Source of the DNA: Bdellovibrionaceae bacterium UBA5009
Lineage (GTDB): Bacteria; Bdellovibrionota; Bdellovibrionia; Bdellovibrionales; Bdellovibrionaceae
DNA: 5,710 nt
Direction: 5' to 3'
Assembly: GCA_002396665.1 (NCBI GenBank)
Contig: DGYJ01000054.1
Coordinates: forward strand, 1 to 5,710
Within the stretch, counting starts at the first letter, position 1. Every line of letters begins with the position of its first letter. The notes below the pieces were generated by a model, which did no database searches, was not told where the DNA came from, and saw only the letters and a list, made by a program, of their open reading frames with translations. A program made the position numbers and the translations under genes. Shown here piece after piece: positions 1 through 5,444 of the stretch.

Positions 1-583
1 TTGCTTGATGTGGCGGGACCTCGTGACGGACCCAGCTTTCAAAGAAAACAATATCGCCAGCCTTTGGCTTCAAAGAGTAAAATCTTTGATTATCTGTACT
101 GGCCTTTGGTTTTCTGGGTGGTGAGGCCATAAAATTCACAAGTCGTGGATCTTCAAATTTAAGAGGGCTGGATTGGGGTGGGGTCTGAACATAAAATGTT
201 CCGCTGATCACACTGAGTGGGTGAATGTGCATAGTGTGTGTGGAGCCTGCTGGCATGATGTTGACCCAGCACCGACTCATTTGCAGTTCTTTCGTGTCGA
301 TGTCCATTTCAAGTTCAGAAATATATTTTTTTAAATGCAGATCAATTTTCTTTTTTAGTGTTTCGAAGCTTGTTGAAAACAGATGCAATCTGTCCATGGA
401 CCCATAGGATGTAAATCCGCCTTTGTAGTGTTTTTTTGACCATTCAATACCTTCTTCATCCGTTTTTTCTATGATTTTTGCCTCGCGGATAAGGTCTTTA
501 ATCAGTTGTTCGGGGTTGCGATCGATTGGGGCCTGATAAATTTGGGTGGGAAATAATTTATAAATCATCCCATTTTGATACAT
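1..583 (-). CDS. Putative 2OG-Fe(II) oxygenase, TIGR02466-like (3' end outside window)
   Basis: Reading the minus strand from an ATG at 583 gives 194 codons without a stop up to the window edge, so the C-terminus is missing. The visible part resembles the TIGR02466/PF13759 putative 2-oxoglutarate/Fe(II) oxygenases. There is an N-terminal FPTQIY stretch (residues 11-16), a CWVNIMPAGS segment (105-114), HIHP (119-122) followed by SGTFYVQTPP (127-136), KFEDPR (142-147) and PKAGDIVFF then WVRHEV (173-189). Candidate iron ligands are H119/H121, D145 and H187; which ones bind is my inference. Family members are about 200 residues, so little is probably missing. The frame is closed by a TGA at 646-644 with no start codon between it and 583. 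M6 (568) is the only close alternative start. The Shine-Dalgarno is weak (GGA, 8 nt upstream). The substrate is unknown for this family. It is divergent from the next genes. Confidence 0.8.
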   Translation of the reverse strand, partial: MYQNGMIYKLFPTQIYQAPIDRNPEQLIKDLIREAKIIEKTDEEGIEWSKKHYKGGFTSYGSMDRLHLFSTSFETLKKKIDLHLKKYISELEMDIDTKELQMSRCWVNIMPAGSTHTMHIHPLSVISGTFYVQTPPQSSPLKFEDPRLVNFMASPPRKPKASTDNQRFYSLKPKAGDIVFFESWVRHEVPPHQA

Positions 584-666
584 TATTTCAGTCCAAAGGT
601 CACTGAATCCTTGAAGGGTTAAGAAGGATTTTTGGGCCGCAAATCAATTTTAAATTATCTAGTGAT

Positions 667-680
667 TACAATATGTTGTA
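667..680. promoter_or_regulatory. Short dyad in the divergent intergenic region (possible operator)
   Basis: The arms TACAA (667-671) and TTGTA (676-680) are separated by 4 bases. The dyad lies about 85 bp upstream of the oxygenase start and about 130 bp upstream of the gene at 813, where an operator or promoter for the minus-strand gene would sit. Five-base A/T-rich arms occur often by chance, so this is a weak candidate. I could not place a convincing -35/-10 pair for either direction in the 229-bp gap. Confidence 0.2.
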
Positions 681-732
681 TCATTTTGAGACGGCTAACA
701 AAAAAGGGAAAGCGTCAACTTTTTAGTCAAAA

Positions 733-780
733 AAAGAGCCTCAAACAAAGCTTGATCGTTATGGCAGAGGCCAACTCTTT
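733..780. other. Imperfect hairpin upstream of the gene at 813; terminator-like on the minus strand
   Basis: AAAGA-GCCTC (733-742) can pair with GAGGC (767-771) and TCTTT (776-780). This leaves CAAC as a bulge on the right side and a 24-base loop. On the minus strand the descending arm runs into a tract of seven T residues (735-729), the look of a rho-independent terminator. No minus-strand gene precedes it, however. On the plus strand it would be a structure 33 nt ahead of the start at 813, if transcription begins upstream of it. Confidence 0.35.
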
Positions 781-800
781 GCTTTAGTAGTCTGTATTAC

Positions 801-807
801 AAAGGAG
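801..807 (+). promoter_or_regulatory. Ribosome binding site for the gene at 813
   Basis: AAAGGAG ends 5 nt before the ATG at 813. It is a near-ideal Shine-Dalgarno sequence and fixes this start. Confidence 0.85.
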
Positions 808-812
808 TTTTT

Positions 813-1136
813 ATGAAAACGGTAAACTTAATCTTTGCGGTGTTGATGGTGTCTCAAGTGTCTCAGGCCAAGGTGTCTGATTTTAATTCTCTTATCAACG
901 AGAACATTAAATCGCAAAATGCACTTCATAAAGAAGTGAACGACACAATGAAGCTTGTTAAGGCTGATTTGAAAAATGCGCCGAAAGAAAAAATCGTGAT
1001 TGTAGAGTCGCAATCTTACAATGCTCCATCTCGTAAAATGCAATTTAAGAAAGAGACTAAGTACTTTCAAGCTTCTGACAAAAAGAACATGGATCGCATG
1101 GCCACTGAAGTGAAAGAGATGAATCAAGAGTTCTAA
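813..1136 (+). CDS. Small secreted protein of unknown function (107 aa)
   Basis: I do not recognise a domain. The N-terminus is a typical Sec signal peptide: MK, a hydrophobic core (residues 4-14), then SQVSQA, with likely signal peptidase I cleavage after A19. There is no lipobox and no cysteine at all. The mature part of about 88 residues is lysine-rich, hydrophilic and probably helical, with a short beta-like EKIVIVESQSY stretch (59-69) in the middle. It should be periplasmic or secreted. The start is set by a strong AAAGGAG 5 nt upstream. The next gene begins 24 nt downstream on the same strand with its own strong Shine-Dalgarno, so the two are probably co-transcribed and may act together. 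A 99-codon frame on the opposite strand is rejected as a shadow, because the signal peptide and ribosome binding site belong to this strand. Confidence 0.8.
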   Translation: MKTVNLIFAVLMVSQVSQAKVSDFNSLINENIKSQNALHKEVNDTMKLVKADLKNAPKEKIVIVESQSYNAPSRKMQFKKETKYFQASDKKNMDRMATEVKEMNQEF

Positions 1137-1149
1137 TCAGGGAAACGAT

Positions 1150-1155
1150 AAGGAG
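1150..1155 (+). promoter_or_regulatory. Ribosome binding site for the gene at 1161
   Basis: AAGGAG ends 5 nt before the ATG at 1161, within the 24-nt gap after the preceding gene. Strong and well spaced. Confidence 0.85.
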
Positions 1156-1160
1156 TTATT

Positions 1161-1664
1161 ATGGGATCATTGAAGTCTATATTAGTAATTACAGCGGCTG
1201 TTTTTTTGGGCTTAGGATTAGTGATTGTTAAAGGCACAAAAAATGATCGGCTTCCTTCTTCTGACGCTGATGCTCTTCGATATGAAATCCTGAATAATCG
1301 TTTCCACGAACTTTCGCAGTCGCTACGTGAAGTTCAAGAGAAAAAGCATCGTCTTGAAATGGCTCTTCCGGAAGATGTGATCGAACAAAAATGCAATGAT
1401 TACAAATTAGTAAAGCAACAAGTTAACAACATAACTGAGGTTATTTCTAACTCTAAAAAAACATGGCTTACTATGGATGAATCGAAAACTAAGCAATTGT
1501 TTGCAAGTTTTAAAAATATGAAAAAGTATTCAGATGAGCTTTTGAGCACATGCCATGAGCCTGTAGCCGATGACAAATTGAATGATCTTCGAGCAGAAGT
1601 TCTTTCTGCAGGTTTTATTTTCCAAAATCTTAACAATCCCTTCGAAATATCAGAAAATCGTTAA
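1161..1664 (+). CDS. Membrane-anchored coiled-coil-like protein of unknown function (167 aa)
   Basis: No known family is recognised. Residues 5-24 form one hydrophobic segment (SILVITAAVFLGLGLVIV core) followed by KGTKNDR, which could be a membrane anchor or an uncleaved signal. The short positive N-terminus (K5) suggests the bulk lies in the periplasm. Residues 36-68 (ALRYEILNNRF through RLEMAL) and about 80-130 are charged and heptad-like, probably helical or coiled-coil. The two cysteines, C78 and C131, flank the central helical region and could form a disulfide in the periplasm (inference). The gene sits 24 nt after the secreted 107-residue protein and is followed by a strong terminator, so the pair looks like a two-gene transcription unit. 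A plausible reading is an envelope-associated partner protein, but no function can be assigned. Confidence 0.8.
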   Translation: MGSLKSILVITAAVFLGLGLVIVKGTKNDRLPSSDADALRYEILNNRFHELSQSLREVQEKKHRLEMALPEDVIEQKCNDYKLVKQQVNNITEVISNSKKTWLTMDESKTKQLFASFKNMKKYSDELLSTCHEPVADDKLNDLRAEVLSAGFIFQNLNNPFEISENR

Positions 1665-1693
1665 TCTTTAATGGCCTAGAACAAAAATTCTAA

Positions 1694-1731
1694 AAAAAGA
1701 GTTAGCTCTGTGCATAAGGGCTCCTCTTTTT
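1694..1731 (+). terminator. Rho-independent terminator after the two-gene unit
   Basis: AAAAAGAG (1694-1701) pairs with CTCTTTTT (1724-1731). Inside this, AGCTC (1704-1708) pairs with GGGCT (1718-1722) with one G-U pair, closing a loop of 9 bases. The descending arm ends in five T residues. It begins 30 nt after the stop codon at 1664. Because the outer stem is A-tract/T-tract, it could also act on the opposite strand. Confidence 0.8.
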
Positions 1732-1741
1732 GATGACTATG

Positions 1742-1776
1742 CTACAGACTGCGTTACTCTTTTAACCGCACTGTAG
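1742..1776 (+). promoter_or_regulatory. Inverted repeat abutting the leucine dehydrogenase Shine-Dalgarno (operator or leader hairpin)
   Basis: CTACAG (1742-1747) is an exact inverted repeat of CTGTAG (1771-1776). Inside it GCG (1751-1753) matches CGC (1767-1769), and GTTA (1753-1756) matches TAAC (1763-1766). The last base of the right arm is the first G of the Shine-Dalgarno GGAGG (1776-1780). In RNA this would be a stem-loop just ahead of the ribosome binding site. In DNA it would be a dyad suited to a dimeric repressor. Only 10 bp separate it from the preceding terminator, and no clear -35/-10 pair is visible, so whether it is transcribed cannot be decided. Confidence 0.45.
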
Positions 1777-1780
1777 GAGG
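1776..1780 (+). promoter_or_regulatory. Ribosome binding site that decides the TTG start of leucine dehydrogenase
   Basis: GGAGG ends 5 nt before TTG 1786. The next in-frame ATG (1801, residue 6) is 20 nt away from it, too far, so the TTG is favoured. The length of the N-terminus then matches Bacillus leucine dehydrogenases. Confidence 0.8.
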
Positions 1781-1785
1781 CATCA

Positions 1786-2901
1786 TTGGGTCCTTTTGAG
1801 ATGATTGAAAAACATGGAGAACATGAAGAAGTTGTATTTTGCCACGATAAAAACGTTGGTCTAAAAGCAATAATTGCCATTCATAACACGGCATTAGGGC
1901 CTGCTTTGGGTGGAACTCGTATGTGGAATTACAAAACTGAAGAAGAGGCTCTGACGGATGTGCTGCGACTTTCTAAGGGTATGACCTACAAAGCTGCTGC
2001 AGCTGGTTTAAATTTGGGTGGTGGTAAGGCAGTTATTATCGGAGACCCTAAAACTCAAAAAACTGAAGGTTTATTTAGAGCGTTTGGACAGTTCGTCAAC
2101 TCGCTGAATGGAAAATACATTACAGCAGAGGATGTTGGAACTGGCGAAAAGGACATGGAGTACATTTATATGGAGACCCCTTGGGTGACAGGAATTCCCA
2201 AGGACTTTGGTGGTTCAGGTGATCCTTCGCCATACACTGCACATGGCGTTTTGATGGGAATTAAAGCCACAGCAAAAGAAAAATTTGGAACTGATTCTTT
2301 AAAAGGGATGCGAATTGCTGTTCAGGGTCTGGGAAACGTTGGGTCCCACCTTGTGAAATATTTAGTCGATGATGGTGCTGTTGTGACAGTGGCTGATATT
2401 GATGCTGATCGTGTTAAAAAATGTGTTGAACAATACAAGGTAGCATCAGTTAGTCCGGATCAAATTTTGTTCGTTGATTGTGATATTTTAGCACCGTGCG
2501 CGCTAGGGGCCATCGTCAATGACCAGTCCATTTCTAAGTTTAAATGCAAAGCAATTTCTGGTGGGGCCAATAATCAATTGGCAGAATCTCGTCATGGTGA
2601 TCATTTGCGTGAATTGGGAATTTTGTATGCTCCAGACTATGTGGTCAATGCAGGCGGATTGATGAATGTTTTCGTTGAGCTTGAAGGGTATTCGCCAGAC
2701 CGTGCTTTTGATAAAACAAGAAAAGTTTATGACAATGTGACAGATGTCTTTCGTATTGCGAAGCGAGATCAAATTTCTACAAATCTGGCGGCAGACCGTT
2801 TGGCAGAAGAGCGAGTGAATACCATTGGTCGATTGAAACAAAGACATCCAGGGAAGTCGAACAGATCATTTACGACACTAAGAGAAGTTCATAATAGATA
2901 A
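1786..2901 (+). CDS. ldh: Leucine dehydrogenase (Glu/Leu/Phe/Val dehydrogenase family)
   Basis: Predicted to catalyse NAD+-dependent oxidative deamination of L-leucine (also valine and isoleucine) to the 2-oxo acid and ammonia in the cytoplasm, the first step of branched-chain amino acid breakdown. Its 371 residues compare with about 364-366 in Bacillus enzymes and align along their length. The glycine-rich GPALGGTRMW is at 38-47 and KGMTYK at 64-69 (K69, substrate-binding lysine). GLNLGGGKAVI (74-84) holds catalytic K81, and TAEDVGT (113-119) holds D116. The Rossmann motif GLGNVG is at 181-186 with acidic D204 after strand 2, fitting NAD+. GGANNQL is at 259-265 and VNAGG follows. L41 and A114 match the aliphatic-substrate pocket of leucine rather than phenylalanine dehydrogenases; the exact substrate is inferred. 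It starts at TTG behind GGAGG and an inverted repeat. It leads the unit, with the YfgM-like gene 27 nt downstream. Confidence 0.93.
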   Translation: MGPFEMIEKHGEHEEVVFCHDKNVGLKAIIAIHNTALGPALGGTRMWNYKTEEEALTDVLRLSKGMTYKAAAAGLNLGGGKAVIIGDPKTQKTEGLFRAFGQFVNSLNGKYITAEDVGTGEKDMEYIYMETPWVTGIPKDFGGSGDPSPYTAHGVLMGIKATAKEKFGTDSLKGMRIAVQGLGNVGSHLVKYLVDDGAVVTVADIDADRVKKCVEQYKVASVSPDQILFVDCDILAPCALGAIVNDQSISKFKCKAISGGANNQLAESRHGDHLRELGILYAPDYVVNAGGLMNVFVELEGYSPDRAFDKTRKVYDNVTDVFRIAKRDQISTNLAADRLAEERVNTIGRLKQRHPGKSNRSFTTLREVHNR

Positions 2902-2928
2902 TTTTTAAATTCTAAAGAGGGATATGCT

Positions 2929-3729
2929 GTGAGCGAAAAAATTCATTTTACAAAGACGGAACTTAAAACCCCAGACCATTTCTTGCAAATTTTAAATAAA
3001 ATTTCGGAATGGTTTTTAGCCCACACAAAGGGGGTTGTTGGGGTTGTTGGATTTGCTCTTTTGGTGGGTGGGGCCATTGCTGTTTACGGTTCAGTCAAAA
3101 GCCAAACTGAAGAAAAATTGCAGGCGAAGTATTATTTGGCTGAAAAAAAATATTTGGATGCAAAAAAGAAATTTGACGATTCTGCGGCGAAGGCCAATGA
3201 AAAAGCCAAAAAATCTGATGCAGCCACATTGGTTCCATCAGGTGATCCAGAAAAAGATTACACTGAAAGCGTTATAGAATTTAAAGGGCTAGTGGATGCA
3301 AGTCCGTCTTCAAAAGCGGGGATCATGTCTGCAATGATTTTAGCGGACATTTATCGCCAAGCTCAGAAAACGGACCAAGCGCTTTCCTTCGTGGAAAAAG
3401 TGACGGGTGGAAATAAGCCTTCTGATTTGCTTTCGGCCCTGGCTTTCAAGCTTAAAGGAAACTTGCAAGCTGATCTTGGGAAGTGCGAAGAAGCCATTGG
3501 CAGTTGGAAAAAAATTGTAGATTCAAAATCATTTGATTTTATGTCACAGGATTTGAAAATCAAAATGGGACTTTGTTACGAAAAAACAAATGACCTGGCG
3601 AGCGCTGAAAAGATGTATCAAGAGGCATCCCCATCGGCAGCTGGTGCGAGTTCAAATCCAAGTGTTTCGAAAGAAGCAGAAAAATATTTACGTTTGTTGA
3701 AATCTAAAAAGGATTCAAGTGGTACGTAA
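2929..3729 (+). CDS. YfgM-like membrane-anchored TPR protein
   Basis: A 266-residue protein with a cytoplasmic N-terminus of about 34 residues and one transmembrane helix at about 35-54 (GVVGVVGFALLVGGAIAVYG). A charged, probably helical linker (58-98, rich in K/A/E) follows. The periplasmic C-terminal part has tetratricopeptide-like helices at about 112-158, 166-200 and 207-233 (for example SALAFKLKGNLQADLGKCEEAI and MGLCYEKTNDLASAEKMY). This architecture and its place directly before a BamB-like gene match YfgM (PF09976, TPR_21), which in E. coli is 206 residues and is tied to the Sec translocon and periplasmic chaperones. C186 and C215 could pair (inference). The start is GTG 2929 with GAGG 8 nt upstream. 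Its 3' end overlaps the next gene by 11 nt, so translation of the two is likely coupled. Confidence 0.8.
   Translation: MSEKIHFTKTELKTPDHFLQILNKISEWFLAHTKGVVGVVGFALLVGGAIAVYGSVKSQTEEKLQAKYYLAEKKYLDAKKKFDDSAAKANEKAKKSDAATLVPSGDPEKDYTESVIEFKGLVDASPSSKAGIMSAMILADIYRQAQKTDQALSFVEKVTGGNKPSDLLSALAFKLKGNLQADLGKCEEAIGSWKKIVDSKSFDFMSQDLKIKMGLCYEKTNDLASAEKMYQEASPSAAGASSNPSVSKEAEKYLRLLKSKKDSSGT
3711..3713 (+). promoter_or_regulatory. Internal ribosome binding site deciding the GTG start of bamB
   Basis: AAGGA (3709-3713) lies inside the last codons of the YfgM-like gene, 5 nt before GTG 3719. It supports a start that overlaps the upstream stop codon and yields a proper signal peptide with lipobox. Confidence 0.7.
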
Positions 3730-4885
3730 TCAGCTTCGCCTTGCAATATTAGTTGGTGTAGGTTTCTTTACCTTATCTTCATGCCAAAGTTTTTTTGAAA
3801 AAAAAGACAATCAAGGCAGAGTCTTTAAAGTCCATGCTGACTGGGTTCGTGCAAGTTACGATATTCCTTTTGAAAAAAATCGAAAGTCCCACCGAATGAC
3901 GCCTATTTTGTATAAAGATATGGTGTTGCAGGGGAACTCGATTGATGGGATGGCGGCTTACAAACCTGAAAATGGCGAAGTGATTTGGAAAAAGAAGATT
4001 GAAAATGGAGTTGAAGCCACGGCCTCTGAATTTAAAGGCCGTGTGTATTTGGGTGGAGCAGATAGTTATTTCTACGCGCTTAATTCAAAAACAGGACAAG
4101 AAGTTTGGAAGTTTAAAGCCCAGTCCGAAAATATTTCTGAACCTTTGTATGATCAAAAAGAAGGAAGAGTCTTTTTTGTTTCAGGCTCGCATATTCTCTA
4201 TGCTTTAGATGCGGAATCTGGACAGCAAGTTTGGAGTCATTCGCGCCAAGACAGTTCTGTATTTTCGGTTCGTGGTGGTGGCCAGCCTGCATTAAGCCAG
4301 GGTGTGCTGTATGCAGGTTTTAGTGATGGTAGTCTTGTGGCTTTGAATGCCAAAACTGGCAGTGTGAACTGGGAAATTCAGCTCAATAAAAATAAAAAAT
4401 TTAAAGATATTGATTCTAGTCCTGTCATTGATGGGGACCGTCTGTATATTTCTGGTTTCGATGATAAGTTGTACTGCATTTCTTTACAAAAGGGTGACGT
4501 CATTTGGAAAATCGATGGCGGTGGTTTTTCTGAGGTGAATATTTTTGGAAATAAAATTATTTACTCGACATCCACAGGCCAGGTCGTAGCGATCAATCGC
4601 GAAAACGGACAAAAACTTTGGACTTACAATGTTAAAAATGGTGTGGCCACGGCTTCAAAAATATACAAAGGACTTGTTGTTTTTGGGGAATCCCAAGGAC
4701 GATTAGTTTTTTTAGATGCTGATACTGGTTTAGAAAAAAATCATTTTGAGCCTGGACATGGTTTGTTGTCATCGCCCGCAGTAGATGAAAAAAACAACCG
4801 AGTTTATTTTATTTCTGGCGAAGGGAATTTGTATTCCATTCATGCTGACTGGGAAGCCCATCCTTTTTTTAGTTTTATAGATTAA
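3719..4885 (+). CDS. bamB: BamB-like outer membrane assembly lipoprotein (PQQ beta-propeller)
   Basis: Likely the BamB component of the beta-barrel assembly machine, acting at the periplasmic face of the outer membrane, where it helps present substrates to BamA. The N-terminus is a lipoprotein signal: a hydrophobic core (8-17) and lipobox LSSC (19-22) with lipidated C22. The residue after it is Q, compatible with outer membrane sorting. The rest is a run of PQQ-like blade motifs with the signature G-x-x-x-W. The tryptophans at 90, 130, 172, 218, 263 and 301 are spaced 38-46 residues apart, and a degenerate seventh repeat (FLDADTGLEKNHF, 331-343) lacks the Trp. An eighth blade may be closed by the N- and C-terminal strands. 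Length is 388 residues, against 392 in E. coli. It could instead be another PQQ-repeat lipoprotein, but the preceding YfgM-like gene makes BamB the best call. Start is GTG, overlapping the upstream gene by 11 nt. Confidence 0.85.
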   Translation: MVRNQLRLAILVGVGFFTLSSCQSFFEKKDNQGRVFKVHADWVRASYDIPFEKNRKSHRMTPILYKDMVLQGNSIDGMAAYKPENGEVIWKKKIENGVEATASEFKGRVYLGGADSYFYALNSKTGQEVWKFKAQSENISEPLYDQKEGRVFFVSGSHILYALDAESGQQVWSHSRQDSSVFSVRGGGQPALSQGVLYAGFSDGSLVALNAKTGSVNWEIQLNKNKKFKDIDSSPVIDGDRLYISGFDDKLYCISLQKGDVIWKIDGGGFSEVNIFGNKIIYSTSTGQVVAINRENGQKLWTYNVKNGVATASKIYKGLVVFGESQGRLVFLDADTGLEKNHFEPGHGLLSSPAVDEKNNRVYFISGEGNLYSIHADWEAHPFFSFID

Positions 4886-4900
4886 ATAGAGATTGATGAA

Positions 4901-4906
4901 GAGGGG
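4901..4906 (+). promoter_or_regulatory. Ribosome binding site that selects ATG 4914
   Basis: GAGGGG ends 7 nt before ATG 4914. The in-frame TTG 4893 and ATG 4896 lie upstream of it and have no good Shine-Dalgarno of their own, so the shorter protein is preferred. Confidence 0.7.
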
Positions 4907-4913
4907 TCTTGTT

Positions 4914-5336
4914 ATGGATTCATTTTTTGTTTCGCGATTCAGAATATCGGCCCCGGTTGTTTGTGTCTTGTTATCAATGCTGTTCTTAGGGTGTGCCCAA
5001 GGTTCATGTCGCGAAATCAAAGAAAATGCAAAAAATCAAAATCCAAATCTTCCGCCGATGGAAGAAAGAAAAATCCCTACAGGTGCTGCGGACAGAATTC
5101 GTGTTTACAAATTAGACGGAAGCCTGCAGTGTGAAGAAGCCAAGGGAACTGATCCCGAGAAGATGCGATCTGAACTTGATGGCCTTGCGACCTATAAAAC
5201 CTTCAAGGCCCATGACGGACTGATGCGAATTCAACTTTGCGGTTCCCCAACCGGGCAAGTGAATGTCTATGAAATTGATCGAAACGAGCTTTTGAAGGCC
5301 CAAAAACTGGGTTTTCGAGAGTGGATTAAAGAGTAG
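4914..5336 (+). CDS. Small putative lipoprotein of unknown function (140 aa)
   Basis: I recognise no named domain. From ATG 4914 the protein has a positively charged N-region (R8, R10), a hydrophobic core (11-25) and MLFLGC (22-27), a slightly atypical lipobox with F at -3, G at -1 and C27 as the likely lipidated residue. A longer form from TTG 4893 (147 residues) is possible but has a worse ribosome binding site. The mature part begins CAQGSC, then has a proline-rich linker (NPNLPPMEERK, 43-53) and a compact C-terminal region with C73 and C109. C32, C73 and C109 are available for disulfides. The visible stretches DRIRVYKLDGSLQC and MRIQLCGSPTGQVNVYEI look like a small beta-rich fold. It begins 28 nt after bamB on the same strand, so it is probably co-expressed. 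A role in outer membrane assembly would be guilt by association only. Confidence 0.8.
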   Translation: MDSFFVSRFRISAPVVCVLLSMLFLGCAQGSCREIKENAKNQNPNLPPMEERKIPTGAADRIRVYKLDGSLQCEEAKGTDPEKMRSELDGLATYKTFKAHDGLMRIQLCGSPTGQVNVYEIDRNELLKAQKLGFREWIKE

Positions 5337-5394
5337 CCCTAGACCTAAATCCAATATTTATCCCCTTATTTGACCTGCTTTCGGCCAGCGTGCT

Positions 5395-5422
5395 GACATA
5401 TTCCTGACAATTGGTCGAGACA
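5395..5422. promoter_or_regulatory. Three GACA direct repeats in the promoter region of the last gene
   Basis: GACA occurs at 5395-5398, 5406-5409 and 5419-5422. The first two share CTGACA and the last two share GACAATT. Spacings of 11 and 13 bp put them roughly on one face of the helix, upstream of the start at 5445. A TTGACC at 5370-5375 could be a -35 box, but no good -10 stands at the right distance. The small palindrome CAGC-GT-GCTG (5386-5395) abuts the first repeat. The whole 5337-5444 gap contains no gene and no clear terminator. Confidence 0.3.
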
Positions 5423-5432
5423 ATTCAATTCC

Positions 5433-5440
5433 AGAGGGGG
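5433..5440 (+). promoter_or_regulatory. Ribosome binding site for the gene at 5445
   Basis: AGAGGGGG ends 4 nt before ATG 5445, with GAGG centred about 9 nt upstream. It supports this start. Confidence 0.8.
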
Positions 5441-5444
5441 AAAA

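Noticed and set aside
225..407. A 60-codon plus-strand frame
   Set aside because: It lies wholly within the minus-strand oxygenase, has no Shine-Dalgarno, and its product has no coherent features, while the opposite frame shows family motifs.
719..736. CTTTTT / AAAAAG hairpin
   Set aside because: It is made only of A/T tracts plus one G-C pair, with a loop of 6 bases; expected by chance in this A/T-rich gap.
828..1127. A 99-codon minus-strand frame
   Set aside because: It is a shadow of the secreted-protein gene, which has the signal peptide and the strong ribosome binding site. The frame's product is a His/Arg-rich string of the type made by reverse reading.
1400..1636. A 78-codon minus-strand frame
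   Set aside because: It is a shadow of the membrane-anchored protein gene, with no start signals or domain of its own.
2503..2847. A 114-codon minus-strand frame
   Set aside because: It is antisense to the conserved C-terminal half of leucine dehydrogenase, and codon constraint clearly belongs to the plus strand.
4893..4913. Upstream starts (TTG 4893, ATG 4896) for the small lipoprotein
   Set aside because: The strong GAGGGG lies downstream of both and is spaced 7 nt from ATG 4914, which gives a more normal signal peptide length.
4769..5020. A minus-strand frame across the bamB / lipoprotein junction
   Set aside because: It overlaps two well-supported plus-strand genes and has no visible Shine-Dalgarno or signature.
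5322..5353. TGGATT / AATCCA inverted repeat around the stop codon at 5336 as a terminator
   Set aside because: The stem is only 6 bp with a loop of about 20 bases and no T-tract follows, so it does not look like a rho-independent terminator.
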